From the NCBI GenBank assembly GCA_905371865.1, contig CAJPNA010000002.1, positions 1-25,577 of the forward strand: a DNA stretch of 25,577 nt, read 5' to 3'. The notes below the pieces were generated by a model, which saw only the letters and a program-made list of their open reading frames with translations, was not told the origin of the DNA and made no database searches. The stretch comes from an uncultured Carnobacterium sp. GTDB taxonomy: Bacteria > Bacillota > Bacilli > Lactobacillales > Aerococcaceae. Position 1 is the first letter of the stretch, and every line of letters starts with the position of its first letter. The translations under genes were made by a program, and so were the position numbers. Of the stretch, positions 7,609 through 14,665 are shown piece by piece.

Positions 7609-8370
7609 TTAGTATGCCCATGCGATTAATAAGTAGATAAAGGTTGAACCAAACATATCTCCCAATGCGTGCATAAGGAAGAATGGTAATAAGTTTTTGA
7701 CCACTTTCTTGTACATGAAGTAGTAGAACAGTCCGTACACGACTCCGATAACAATTGCCCACAACATTCCTTGATACGTATGGAATGAGAAACGAACCAG
7801 TGTTGAGAATGCTAAAGCCTTCCACTGATGTTCTTCCTTCACCGATGTCATTAATCCAAGGAAGAAGAACTCTTCGTAGAATCCATTTAACAGCCCATAA
7901 GCGATGGCCATCGGAGATAACGCTAAGAACTTATTGATGATTTCCTGTGGGTTCATGAACGGAACAAGCGCTGGGTCGAAGTAGTTGTATTCGCCACTCA
8001 GTGTGGTTACGACGTCGCCGAACAATCCGACCATCATGAATAATACCGGTACCCAGATGAGTACAGACCAGTGAAAACGAATCTTCAACTGCTTGAAGTC
8101 GTAATGACGGATGACTAAGTACAAGAGTGCAATCGCTAGTAATATCAACTGTAGCGTAAAATTACTCGAATACGCAGCCCCGTCGCTATAGGACGTTGTC
8201 GTTTCCGTATACTGCTGGGCCACTTCCGTTACTGGTTGTAAACTCTGTAGAAATTGTTGTGTGGATCGGATGATAAATTCACCGAACATGATAATCGTCA
8301 CGATAAGGATGTCAACCCACTTTAAAGTTTTTAATGGTTCTTTTGGTCTGATTTTTTTTAAAACAGTCAT
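7609..8370 (-). CDS. CPBP-family intramembrane metalloprotease-like protein
   Basis: A 253-residue polytopic membrane protein of the CPBP (CAAX protease / bacteriocin-processing, Abi) family. Hydrophobic segments are at about 18-38, 70-88, 99-119, 148-163, 186-216 and 226-250. The three conserved motifs are visible: GFYEEFFFLG (Glu166-Glu167), FSFHTYQG (His197) and FLMHALGD (His234, Asp238). In the usual EExxxR motif the arginine is replaced by Leu171, so activity may be altered. Family members cleave prenylated or signal-like peptides, confer bacteriocin self-immunity, or have no known substrate; no bacteriocin gene is near. The ATG at 8370-8368 follows GAGGG at a slightly long distance. It has its own promoter-like sequence and a hairpin after the stop. 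Confidence 0.85.
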   Translation of the reverse strand: MTVLKKIRPKEPLKTLKWVDILIVTIIMFGEFIIRSTQQFLQSLQPVTEVAQQYTETTTSYSDGAAYSSNFTLQLILLAIALLYLVIRHYDFKQLKIRFHWSVLIWVPVLFMMVGLFGDVVTTLSGEYNYFDPALVPFMNPQEIINKFLALSPMAIAYGLLNGFYEEFFFLGLMTSVKEEHQWKALAFSTLVRFSFHTYQGMLWAIVIGVVYGLFYYFMYKKVVKNLLPFFLMHALGDMFGSTFIYLLIAWAY

Positions 8371-8391
8371 GATTGTATCCCTCTTTCCCTT

Positions 8392-8399
8392 ATTGTATC
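8392..8399 (-). promoter_or_regulatory. Extended -10 promoter of the CPBP gene
   Basis: Minus strand TGATACAAT contains TACAAT (8397-8392) with an upstream TG. The -35 (CTTTCA at 17 bp) is weak. Confidence 0.45.
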
Positions 8400-8503
8400 A
8401 AAACACTGTTCTATTGAAAGAAAATCGCTTCTTTCTTTTGGCGTCTTCCTTAATAAGAAAATACTCCTTATAACTAAAATGAACCTAAAATAAAAAATTC
8501 TAC

Positions 8504-8536
8504 AAAAAAAGTGACTCCTTTAACAGAAGTCACTTT
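8504..8536 (-). terminator. Rho-independent terminator of cshA
   Basis: Stem AAAGTGACT / AGTCACTTT (8536-8528 with 8516-8508) on the minus strand, then seven T. It begins 5 bp after the cshA stop. Confidence 0.85.
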
Positions 8537-8541
8537 CCTTA

Positions 8542-10071
8542 TTATTTCTGACGGATGGTAAATCCTTTGTCAGATTTCTTTTTGTTGTTACGGCGGCGAG
8601 AATCTTTCCCTTTATATCCGCGTGTATATTCGTCTTCTAAACCACGGCCACGACGGTCTTCTTTGCGCTTGAAGCTTCCTTTTCCGTTACGTCCGCGGTT
8701 GTCTTTACGGTCGCTACGGTTGTAATTTCCACGGCTGTTGCCACGTTTGCGGCTTGGCAATGGGCGTTCTGGCGTGATCTTAACTGGAATTTCAGTTGGG
8801 TCTTTAATCATGCTCTTAAGTAATAAAGCTGCCAATTCTTCTGGTTCGTACTCGTCTAATAAGTAAGATACCGCTTCTTTGAAACGTCTTGGTTCCACAG
8901 TTTTCATCATTTCGTCGATAGACTCGATGGCTGTTTTTGTTTGTCCTTCCAAGGCTTCTGTTTGCGTTGGTGGACGAAGGCTTGTCATACGCTTGCGTGT
9001 TAATTCTTCAATCACACGTAAGTAATCCATTTCGTTTGGTGTCACGAATGTTACTGACATTCCTTCTTGACCAGCACGACCTGTACGTCCGATACGGTGT
9101 ACGTAGCTTTCTGGGTCTTGTGGGATATCGTAGTTATATACGTGTGTGACGCCTGAGATATCTAGTCCACGTGCCGCAACGTCTGTAGCGACTAAGATGT
9201 CTAAATGGTTGTTCTTGAAGTCACGAAGAACGCTCATACGTTTTTGTTGGCTTAAGTCACCGTGGATTCCTTCTGCACGGTAGCCACGCATTTCAAGTCC
9301 GCGTGCTAATTCGTCTACACGGCGTTTTGTACGTCCAAATACGATGGTTAATTCAGGCGTTTGAACGTCTAATAAACGTGTCATAATGTCGAATTTCTCG
9401 TAGTCTTTACATTTTACGAAATATTGATCGATTAATGTCGCTGTCATCTCATTTGATTTGATACGAACATGCTCTGGATCTTTCATAAATTGAACACCGA
9501 TACGTTTAATATCATCTGGCATTGTTGCAGAGAATAAAAGCGTTTGGCGGTTTTCTGGAACTTGTTTGATAATCGATTCGATATCTTCCAAGAATCCCAT
9601 GTTTAACATTTCATCCGCTTCGTCTAAGACAAGTGTTTCCACTGTCGCAAGCTTCAATGTACGGCGTGAAATGTGGTCTAATAAACGACCTGGAGTTCCC
9701 ACAACGATTTGTGGATTTTCTTTTAATTGGCGAATTTGACGGTTAATGTCCGCGCCACCGTAAACAGCTTGTACACGAATTTTTTTGTCACGTCCGAGAC
9801 GGAACAATTCTTCTTGTGTTTGAATCGCAAGTTCACGAGTTGGTGCGATCACAAGTCCTTGTACGCCTTTTTTACTTGGGTCGATTTTTTGAAGCATTGG
9901 CAAACCAAATGCGGCTGTTTTACCAGTCCCTGTTTGCGCTTGTCCAATTACATCTAAACCTGCTAGCGCTTTTGGAATGGTTTGTGCTTGAATGGGAGTT
10001 GCTTCCTCAAACCCCATTTTTTCGATAGATTCTAGTAAGGCAGAATCCAATCCTAATTCATTAAATTTCAT
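8542..10071 (-). CDS. cshA: DEAD-box ATP-dependent RNA helicase CshA
   Basis: A 509-residue DEAD-box helicase. In Firmicutes CshA works with the RNA degradosome and in cold adaptation and ribosome assembly. Motifs in order: Q motif GFEEATPIQ (20-28), Walker A AQTGTGKT (45-52), PTRELA (77-82), TPGR (126-129), DEAD (150-153), SAT (181-183), ATDVAARGLDI (295-305) and HRIGRTGR (325-332). A basic, Arg/Gly/Lys/Asn-rich disordered tail starts near residue 425, as in the CshA subgroup. The frame is open for 11 more codons upstream, but the ATG at 10071-10069 has AAGGAGG (10083-10077) at 5 nt and gives the family start MKFNELGLD. It follows ddl-murF on the same strand, an arrangement common in Lactobacillales, but a 590-bp gap with a terminator and element A separates it from murF, and it has its own promoter and long leader. 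Confidence 0.95.
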   Translation of the reverse strand: MKFNELGLDSALLESIEKMGFEEATPIQAQTIPKALAGLDVIGQAQTGTGKTAAFGLPMLQKIDPSKKGVQGLVIAPTRELAIQTQEELFRLGRDKKIRVQAVYGGADINRQIRQLKENPQIVVGTPGRLLDHISRRTLKLATVETLVLDEADEMLNMGFLEDIESIIKQVPENRQTLLFSATMPDDIKRIGVQFMKDPEHVRIKSNEMTATLIDQYFVKCKDYEKFDIMTRLLDVQTPELTIVFGRTKRRVDELARGLEMRGYRAEGIHGDLSQQKRMSVLRDFKNNHLDILVATDVAARGLDISGVTHVYNYDIPQDPESYVHRIGRTGRAGQEGMSVTFVTPNEMDYLRVIEELTRKRMTSLRPPTQTEALEGQTKTAIESIDEMMKTVEPRRFKEAVSYLLDEYEPEELAALLLKSMIKDPTEIPVKITPERPLPSRKRGNSRGNYNRSDRKDNRGRNGKGSFKRKEDRRGRGLEDEYTRGYKGKDSRRRNNKKKSDKGFTIRQK

Positions 10072-10126
10072 ATTTTCCTCCTTGGATACTTCGGTGAGAA
10101 GCACACGAGGGATTTCCCTTCATAAC

Positions 10127-10161
10127 AAAAGTCTGGAGCTTTTCGTAAGAGCACCAGACTT
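10127..10161 (-). promoter_or_regulatory. Leader hairpin of cshA, possible attenuator
   Basis: Minus strand stem AAGTCTGG / CCAGACTT with an inner GCTCTT/AAAAGC part, followed by TTGTT. It lies about 55 bp before the cshA start inside a predicted leader of about 150 nt. It resembles a terminator but has a short U-run, so it may be an attenuator or simply a stable leader stem. Confidence 0.5.
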
Positions 10162-10225
10162 CTACAATCGTTTAAATTTCAAACTATCTATTATAAATGT
10201 GTGTACATTTCTCAACTCAGCGAAT

Positions 10226-10234
10226 AGTATAGCA
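10226..10234 (-). promoter_or_regulatory. cshA extended -10 promoter
   Basis: Minus strand TGCTATACT (10234-10226) is an extended -10, with TTGCAT 17 bp upstream. A second TATAAT at about 10195-10190 lacks a well-spaced -35. Use of the first gives a 5' leader of about 150 nt. Confidence 0.55.
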
Positions 10235-10310
10235 CGCATCCAGCGAGAATGCAAAGAATACAGACCGCCGACTCCTGCTTTTTATTCTTTGAAAAATGCT
10301 TAAGGAATAA

Positions 10311-10505
10311 GAATTTACGGGCTCCAAATCCTTGCGGATTTTTCAATAATAGCTGTAATGGGGCAACGGTTCGAGCCTTTCGTCTCTCACCTTTAAAGCC
10401 TCAAAGCTGGAGTAAGAAATCAATTTCTAACTCCAGCTAATTCGCATTTAATGCGATTCCCCATTACTGCTACTATTGAATCCGCTAGATTTTCCGCCCG
10501 TATTC
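10311..10505 (-). repeat. Structured intergenic element, copy A
   Basis: Ends GAAT-TACGGGC (from 10311) and GCCCGTATTC (to 10505) pair, continuing with AAAT/ATTT, GCGGATT/AATCCGC, CAATA/TATTG and GTAATGGGG/CCCCATTAC to form arms of about 45 bp. Inside, in minus orientation: hairpin AATCGCATT/AATGCGAATT (10438-10457), the motif AATGCGAATTA, hairpin GCTGGAGTTAGAAAT/ATTTCTTACTCCAGC (10406-10437), the motif TTTGAGGCTT (10396-10405) and hairpin GGTGAGAG/CTCGAACC (10368-10391). The last has two adjacent G-A mismatches, typical of folded RNA on this strand. It lies between the murF terminator and the cshA promoter, co-directional with both genes. Confidence 0.7.
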
Positions 10506-10615
10506 ACAGCGCATTGACAACCTATAAAAAGCGGGAGGAGGCGGGTGGGTTTGCTTCTCGTGGTGCGGTTGAGAAATGGGGACACTTTAGAATGGATCGT
10601 TCTCCATGAGAGGAC
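10506..10615. other. Intergenic stretch with no recognised feature
   Basis: This part of the murF-cshA gap, between element A and the murF terminator, holds a purine-rich run (GCGGGAGGAGGCGGGTGGG near 10530) but no ORF with a ribosome site, promoter or repeat that I can support. Confidence 0.4.
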
Positions 10616-10650
10616 AAAAAAGCGAGGGACGTTTGTGCATCTCTCGCTTT
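10616..10650 (-). terminator. Rho-independent terminator of murF
   Basis: Stem AAAGCGAGAGA / TCCCTCGCTTT with one mismatch, followed on the minus strand by T5-6. It lies 13 bp after the murF stop. Confidence 0.88.
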
Positions 10651-10662
10651 CCTTTATATTTG

Positions 10663-12048
10663 TTATTCTGCTTTTAGGGCATCGACAACTGCTAGTAAGC
10701 CTGTGCCGTTGCTTGATTTAATAAGAACTTGGTCGCCTTCTTTGAGGTGGGCTTTCAAATCAGTAATCAAAGCTTCTTTGTCCATGTAATGGTGAAGAGC
10801 TGTTGCTTCGAACTGACCTCTCAATGCATCATAGAGTGCTTCCATTTCTTCACCGTACAAGTACACAAGTGCGACTTCGCTTGGAGAAATAACTTCAGAG
10901 ATGCTGGCGTGCAATTCTTTCGAATGTTCCCCGAGTTCACGGATATCCCCAAGAACGAGGACGCGACGGCCTGTTGCTTCAACTGAAACAAATGATTTGA
11001 TGACGGATTTCATCGCGATTGGGCTGGCATTGTATGCATCGTTTAAGATGGCTACTCCGTTTTGTCCTTTCACCCATTGTGTACGGTTCTTCGTCAATTC
11101 GAAGTTCGCTAAGGCTGACACGATATCTGAAAGTGGAACGTCTAATGTGCGTGCAATTTCAATGGCTAAAAGTGCGTTTGAAACATTGTACGCTCCAAGG
11201 ACTGGTAAAGTTACCGCCACAGTTTCAGTCGGTGTCACTAATTCAAACGCGGTGTGGTCAGAGTATAGTTCGATGTTCTTTACTGTGAGCTCCTTGCTTC
11301 CTTCACCGACTGTAATGGTCTTGAAGTTTGCTGGTTTTTCAGCTTGTTCGATTCCTGCAGTAATTAAATCTTCATGCCCTGGATAAATAAAGGTTCCATT
11401 TTCTTGTAGTCCAGAAAGGATTTCAAGTTTGGCTTTGGCAATGCCTTCCTTGCTTCCGAGTTGTTCCATATGCGATTCACCAATTAGCGTAATCGCAACA
11501 ACTTCTGGGCGTGCTAATTTTGATAAGAATTCGATTTCGTGGAAATCACTCATTCCCATCTCTAAGACAAGCGCTTCGGTCGATTCGGGCATATCTAAAA
11601 TCGTTTGTGGTAAGCCGATATCGTTATTGAAGTTTCCTTGTGTTTTATAGACACGGTAGCGTGCGCCAAGAGCAGCTGCTGTCATGTCTTTCGTCGTTGT
11701 CTTCCCAGAGCTTCCTGTAACCCCAACGACACGAGGAGATACTTTTTCTAAGTACCATTTCGCTAATTTTTGAAATGCTTCAAGAGGGTCATCTACCCAA
11801 ATGGCGCAGATTCCCTCTGGTGGTGTAAAATCTTTTTTTCCCCATAACACGGCTGTTGCGCCTGCTCGAATCGCTTGTTCTATATAATCATGTCCGTCCG
11901 TTTGACCTTGAAGTGGCACGAAAAGACTGTTTGGTCCTAATTTTCGTGTATCAAAGGCTACTGACTCAATTGTTTCGAATCGATGTGCCGATTGATAATC
12001 AATCGCGCCAACTGCTTTCGTAATTTCGGCAACTGTTCCAATACTCAT
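10663..12048 (-). CDS. murF: UDP-MurNAc-tripeptide--D-Ala-D-Ala ligase MurF
   Basis: Cytoplasmic Mur ligase that adds the D-Ala-D-Ala dipeptide to the UDP-MurNAc-tripeptide, the last soluble step of peptidoglycan precursor synthesis. It has 461 residues, the normal length. Motifs: an N-terminal UDP-binding domain with DTRKL and FVPLQGQTDGHDYI (43-56), ATP loop GVTGSSGKTTTKD (109-121), QGNFNNDIGLP, LEMGMSDFHEI, the ITLIGESHMEQLGS segment, and LNDAYNASP at the start of the C-terminal domain. The ATG at 12048-12046 has AGGAGA (12060-12055) at 6 nt, overlapping the ddl stop codon. The 11-bp gap after ddl implies translational coupling in a ddl-murF operon whose two products act in succession. Confidence 0.97.
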   Translation of the reverse strand: MSIGTVAEITKAVGAIDYQSAHRFETIESVAFDTRKLGPNSLFVPLQGQTDGHDYIEQAIRAGATAVLWGKKDFTPPEGICAIWVDDPLEAFQKLAKWYLEKVSPRVVGVTGSSGKTTTKDMTAAALGARYRVYKTQGNFNNDIGLPQTILDMPESTEALVLEMGMSDFHEIEFLSKLARPEVVAITLIGESHMEQLGSKEGIAKAKLEILSGLQENGTFIYPGHEDLITAGIEQAEKPANFKTITVGEGSKELTVKNIELYSDHTAFELVTPTETVAVTLPVLGAYNVSNALLAIEIARTLDVPLSDIVSALANFELTKNRTQWVKGQNGVAILNDAYNASPIAMKSVIKSFVSVEATGRRVLVLGDIRELGEHSKELHASISEVISPSEVALVYLYGEEMEALYDALRGQFEATALHHYMDKEALITDLKAHLKEGDQVLIKSSNGTGLLAVVDALKAE

Positions 12049-12059
12049 CGTTCTTCTCC

Positions 12060-13133
12060 TTACTCTGCATGACGATCGTTATAGCGTTTAAGGGCTAAAC
12101 GAATCAATTCTTCCACTAAATCTTTATAAGAAATACCCATTGCTTCCCATAATTTCGGATACATACTAAATTGTGTGAATCCTGGCATTGTGTTCACTTC
12201 ATTAATGAAGACTTCTTGTGTTTCAGTAAGGAAGAAATCACAACGAGTTAAACCACTACCATCAATCGCACGGAAGGCCGTTTCGGCATATTCACGAATT
12301 TTTGCAGAAACTTCCTCAGGAATTGCCGCTGGAATTTGAAGTGTTGTTGTATTGTTGATGTATTTTTCATTGTAATCGTAGAATCCTGCTTGTTTGACCA
12401 CTTCTCCAACAACTGAAATATTCACTTCATCGTTTCCAAGAACAGCCACTTCGACTTCGCGGGCATCAATTCCTTGCTCTACAACAATTCGACGGTCATA
12501 TTTGAGAGCTTCCTCAATCGCAGTGGTTAATTCTTCACGGTTCGTTGCTTTCGAAATTCCTACGCTTGAGCCCATATTAGCAGGCTTCACAAATACTGGA
12601 TAACGCAGCGTTCCTTCAATACGATTGTAAATAGCTTCAGGAGATTTTTTGAAATCTGCCTTTACAAAAGGAACAAATGGCACTTGTGGAATCCCTGCTT
12701 GTTGGAAGAGGTGCTTACTAGCGATTTTATCCATCCCATTGGCACTTGCTAAAACACCACATCCTACATAAGGTAAATCTAGAATTTCAAATAGTCCTTG
12801 AATGGTCCCGTCTTCTCCGTTTGGTCCATGTAAAATTGGAAAAACGACTGTATCTGGTCCAGCAATATCACTTGGTTGAATGCGAATTCCTGTGGATACT
12901 TCCCCTTCAACCGTTGCAAAACGAGCTTTGGGTCCTTCTGTTAAACGAAGTGCTTGATCAAAGGCAACTGGAGCCTTTAATGCTTCCCCTTTTAACCAAG
13001 TTCCTTCTTTTGTAATATACACGGGCTCTACATCGTAATATTCAAAATAAATCTCTTTAATAATTGATCCTGCCGTTAAGATTGAAATATCATGCTCGGC
13101 ACTTTTTCCGCCATAAATGACAACAACTTTCAT
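12060..13133 (-). CDS. ddl: D-alanine--D-alanine ligase
   Basis: ATP-grasp ligase making D-Ala-D-Ala for peptidoglycan (357 residues). Motifs: VVVIYGGKSAEHDISILTA (3-21), HGPNGEDGTIQG (102-113), GCGVLASANGMDK (124-136), VFVKPANMGSSVGISK (180-195), YDYNEKYINN (252-261), and RCDFFL...FINEVNTMPGFTQFSMYPKLWE (298-330). Tyr258 in the EKY motif is the residue that is Phe in D-Ala-D-Lac ligases of intrinsically vancomycin-resistant lactic acid bacteria, so the product is predicted to be D-Ala-D-Ala. The frame could extend 13 codons to a TTG, but the ATG at 13133-13131 has GGAGG (13144-13140) at 6 nt and gives the conserved N-terminus. It heads the ddl-murF operon. Confidence 0.96.
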   Translation of the reverse strand: MKVVVIYGGKSAEHDISILTAGSIIKEIYFEYYDVEPVYITKEGTWLKGEALKAPVAFDQALRLTEGPKARFATVEGEVSTGIRIQPSDIAGPDTVVFPILHGPNGEDGTIQGLFEILDLPYVGCGVLASANGMDKIASKHLFQQAGIPQVPFVPFVKADFKKSPEAIYNRIEGTLRYPVFVKPANMGSSVGISKATNREELTTAIEEALKYDRRIVVEQGIDAREVEVAVLGNDEVNISVVGEVVKQAGFYDYNEKYINNTTTLQIPAAIPEEVSAKIREYAETAFRAIDGSGLTRCDFFLTETQEVFINEVNTMPGFTQFSMYPKLWEAMGISYKDLVEELIRLALKRYNDRHAE

Positions 13134-13149
13134 ATGAATCCTCCAAACT

Positions 13150-13166
13150 ATTCGCTTCCAGCGAAT
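13150..13166 (-). promoter_or_regulatory. Hairpin just upstream of the ddl ribosome site
   Basis: ATTCGCT / AGCGAAT with a 3-nt loop, ending 5 nt before the GGAGG of ddl, within a predicted leader of about 80 nt. It could influence ribosome access or mRNA stability; no antiterminator partner is evident. Confidence 0.4.
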
Positions 13167-13220
13167 GACCAATCTATGTGGTCCATGTCTGTTATTTTAG
13201 ATAATAACCTTGCACGTTAC

Positions 13221-13249
13221 AGTATAACAAAACGGCGGAAGCCTTACAA
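13221..13249 (-). promoter_or_regulatory. ddl-murF promoter
   Basis: Minus strand TTGTAA (13249-13244), a 17-bp spacer, and TATACT (13226-13221). It is the only good promoter upstream of ddl and sits after the terminator of the preceding gene. Confidence 0.7.
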
Positions 13250-13263
13250 GTTCAGACAAAACC

Positions 13264-13305
13264 AACAAAAAACACTTTCCAAAGATTCTCTTTGAAAAGT
13301 GTTTT
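13264..13305 (-). terminator. Rho-independent terminator of the 255-residue gene
   Basis: A 16-bp stem, AAAACACTTTTCAAAG with CTTTGGAAAGTGTTTT (one mismatch) and a 5-nt loop, then TTGTTGG. It overlaps the stop codon at 13306-13304. Confidence 0.85.
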
Positions 13306-14071
13306 AAATGGCATCCGTCATTGGTAATTTTGCTGAAATTTTCCAATTTTGATACGTTTCGTTATACGTTAATTGTCCAATGCGCACGTTTTGTGTCACT
13401 GCTTTATTTGCGTAATGGTAACGATCTTCCGTCAAGAAAATCGGTATTTCATAAATATCCTCTTGCTTATTCACTTGATCAAATGCCAAACTGATTCCTT
13501 CGCGGTAAAGAGGCATCATTTCTTTCAAAGCTTCAATCGAAATCGCTTCTGCTTCTTTTTCAGAACCAAAGAAGAAAAACTTCGGTGATTGATTTAAAAT
13601 ATCCGTCATCTCAATTTGTACTTGTCTTGATAAGAGTGGTAAAAACTGTTCGATTTTTCGATAATACACTTTAGAATATTCATTATCCAAACATAGGTAA
13701 ATAAAATTATTTTGTAATTTATAGAAAAACGGTGAGTGTAAATGTGTTTTCGCATGAGAGATATAGAGTAGATCTGCAATCTCTTGCGGCGTGAGTTGAT
13801 GAACGAATTCAATAGAGTCAAAATCAACCCAGTTTGATGGAGCTTCTTTTCCTTCTGCTACACCTTGAAGATATTCCAACACATTTTTGCGTCCTTTAAT
13901 CCACATAAATCCAGTATAAGCATCATGAGTGGCAAGACTAGATTTCCCATTCAAAAGGAGGATATTTTGAGGGATTTCAGACTGTGGTAAGGCAGACAAA
14001 TGGAACGAAATCGATTTCGCCAACACATGGTTCGATACGCTATCATAATGGATATACAATTGTTTTGCCAC
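13304..14071 (-). CDS. Conserved-looking protein of unknown function, GTG start
   Basis: A soluble-looking protein of 255 residues with no signal peptide or membrane segment; I do not recognise its family. It is rich in aromatic residues (Tyr/Phe) and has stretches such as DAYTGFMWIKGRKN near residue 48-61 and IPIFLTEDRYHY near 210. The frame opens at an ATG at 14104, but that ATG overlaps a TATAAT -10 box, and an AGGAGG (14086-14081) lies 9 nt before a GTG at 14071-14069. I therefore take GTG as the start. It is a monocistronic unit between the 103-residue gene and ddl, with its own terminator. Codon use matches its neighbours. Confidence 0.75.
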   Translation of the reverse strand: MAKQLYIHYDSVSNHVLAKSISFHLSALPQSEIPQNILLLNGKSSLATHDAYTGFMWIKGRKNVLEYLQGVAEGKEAPSNWVDFDSIEFVHQLTPQEIADLLYISHAKTHLHSPFFYKLQNNFIYLCLDNEYSKVYYRKIEQFLPLLSRQVQIEMTDILNQSPKFFFFGSEKEAEAISIEALKEMMPLYREGISLAFDQVNKQEDIYEIPIFLTEDRYHYANKAVTQNVRIGQLTYNETYQNWKISAKLPMTDAI

Positions 14072-14102
14072 AGACTCCCACCTCCTAAGTTTTATAATCT
14101 CC

Positions 14103-14108
14103 ATTATA
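14103..14108 (-). promoter_or_regulatory. -10 box of the 255-residue gene
   Basis: TATAAT on the minus strand 32 bp before the GTG start; the -35 region (TGTTTT at 17 bp) is poor. Its position decides against the upstream ATG as start codon. Confidence 0.45.
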
Positions 14109-14220
14109 AATGATTTTCAAACTATAAAACATATAAATTAGATTACATTTTACAATTGAACCGTTTTCTTTTGTAACAATTTAGCAACATTCTAAAGTAG
14201 AATTTCCACCCTTTACACAC

Positions 14221-14254
14221 AAAAAGAGTTGAAGTGATTTCTTCAACTCTTTTT
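14221..14254. terminator. Bidirectional-type terminator after the 103-residue gene
   Basis: A 14-bp perfect stem, AAAAAGAGTTGAAG / CTTCAACTCTTTTT with a 6-nt loop. On the minus strand it ends transcription of the gene at 14275-14586. Confidence 0.9.
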
Positions 14255-14274
14255 CTCTCATTGTATAAGGGCGC

Positions 14275-14586
14275 CTATTCTTTGAATTTTACTTTTTGAG
14301 TGACTCTTTTCACAGCAGAATCAATTCTGTCAATCACTTTCCAGTAATCTGGTGGGAAACTTTTTAATTCAACAATATCCACAGGATCAAAATGATACAC
14401 TAAATGACGAATCACTTGGTGATGAAGAAAAACAAGGTCTTTAAAATCCTCTAATGAAATAGATTCCAACTCTTCAATATACGCACATAATTCCTTATAA
14501 GATTCTTCGTGAAAGAGGCTTTCTTCATGTAGATAATAAAAGAACGTTCCCTCTTCCAGTAGTACATTTTTTCTAATAAACGACAT
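14275..14586 (-). CDS. Small hypothetical protein
   Basis: A 103-residue soluble protein, acidic and Glu/Leu-rich in the middle (about 20-60) and basic at the C-terminus (VKRVTQKVKFKE). A helical fold is likely; no family is recognised. The ATG at 14586-14584 has AGAGG about 9 nt upstream. It is bounded by the htpX terminator upstream and a perfect terminator downstream, which supports a real single-gene unit. Confidence 0.7.
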   Translation of the reverse strand: MSFIRKNVLLEEGTFFYYLHEESLFHEESYKELCAYIEELESISLEDFKDLVFLHHQVIRHLVYHFDPVDIVELKSFPPDYWKVIDRIDSAVKRVTQKVKFKE

Positions 14587-14634
14587 TCACCTAACCTCTT
14601 TCCTTATCGCTAAAAAGTTCCACTTTCTGAAAAC

Positions 14635-14660
14635 AAAAAGACTGAGGAAGCCCCCAGTCT
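14635..14660 (-). terminator. Rho-independent terminator of lemA-htpX
   Basis: Stem AGACTGGGG / CCTCAGTCT with mismatches and loop CTT, followed on the minus strand by TTTTTG, 6 bp after the htpX stop. Confidence 0.8.
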
Positions 14661-14665
14661 AAATT

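Noticed and set aside
7364..7825. 153-codon minus-strand frame across element B
   Set aside because: It runs through the palindromic element and the CPBP gene in another frame; no ribosome site or family match.
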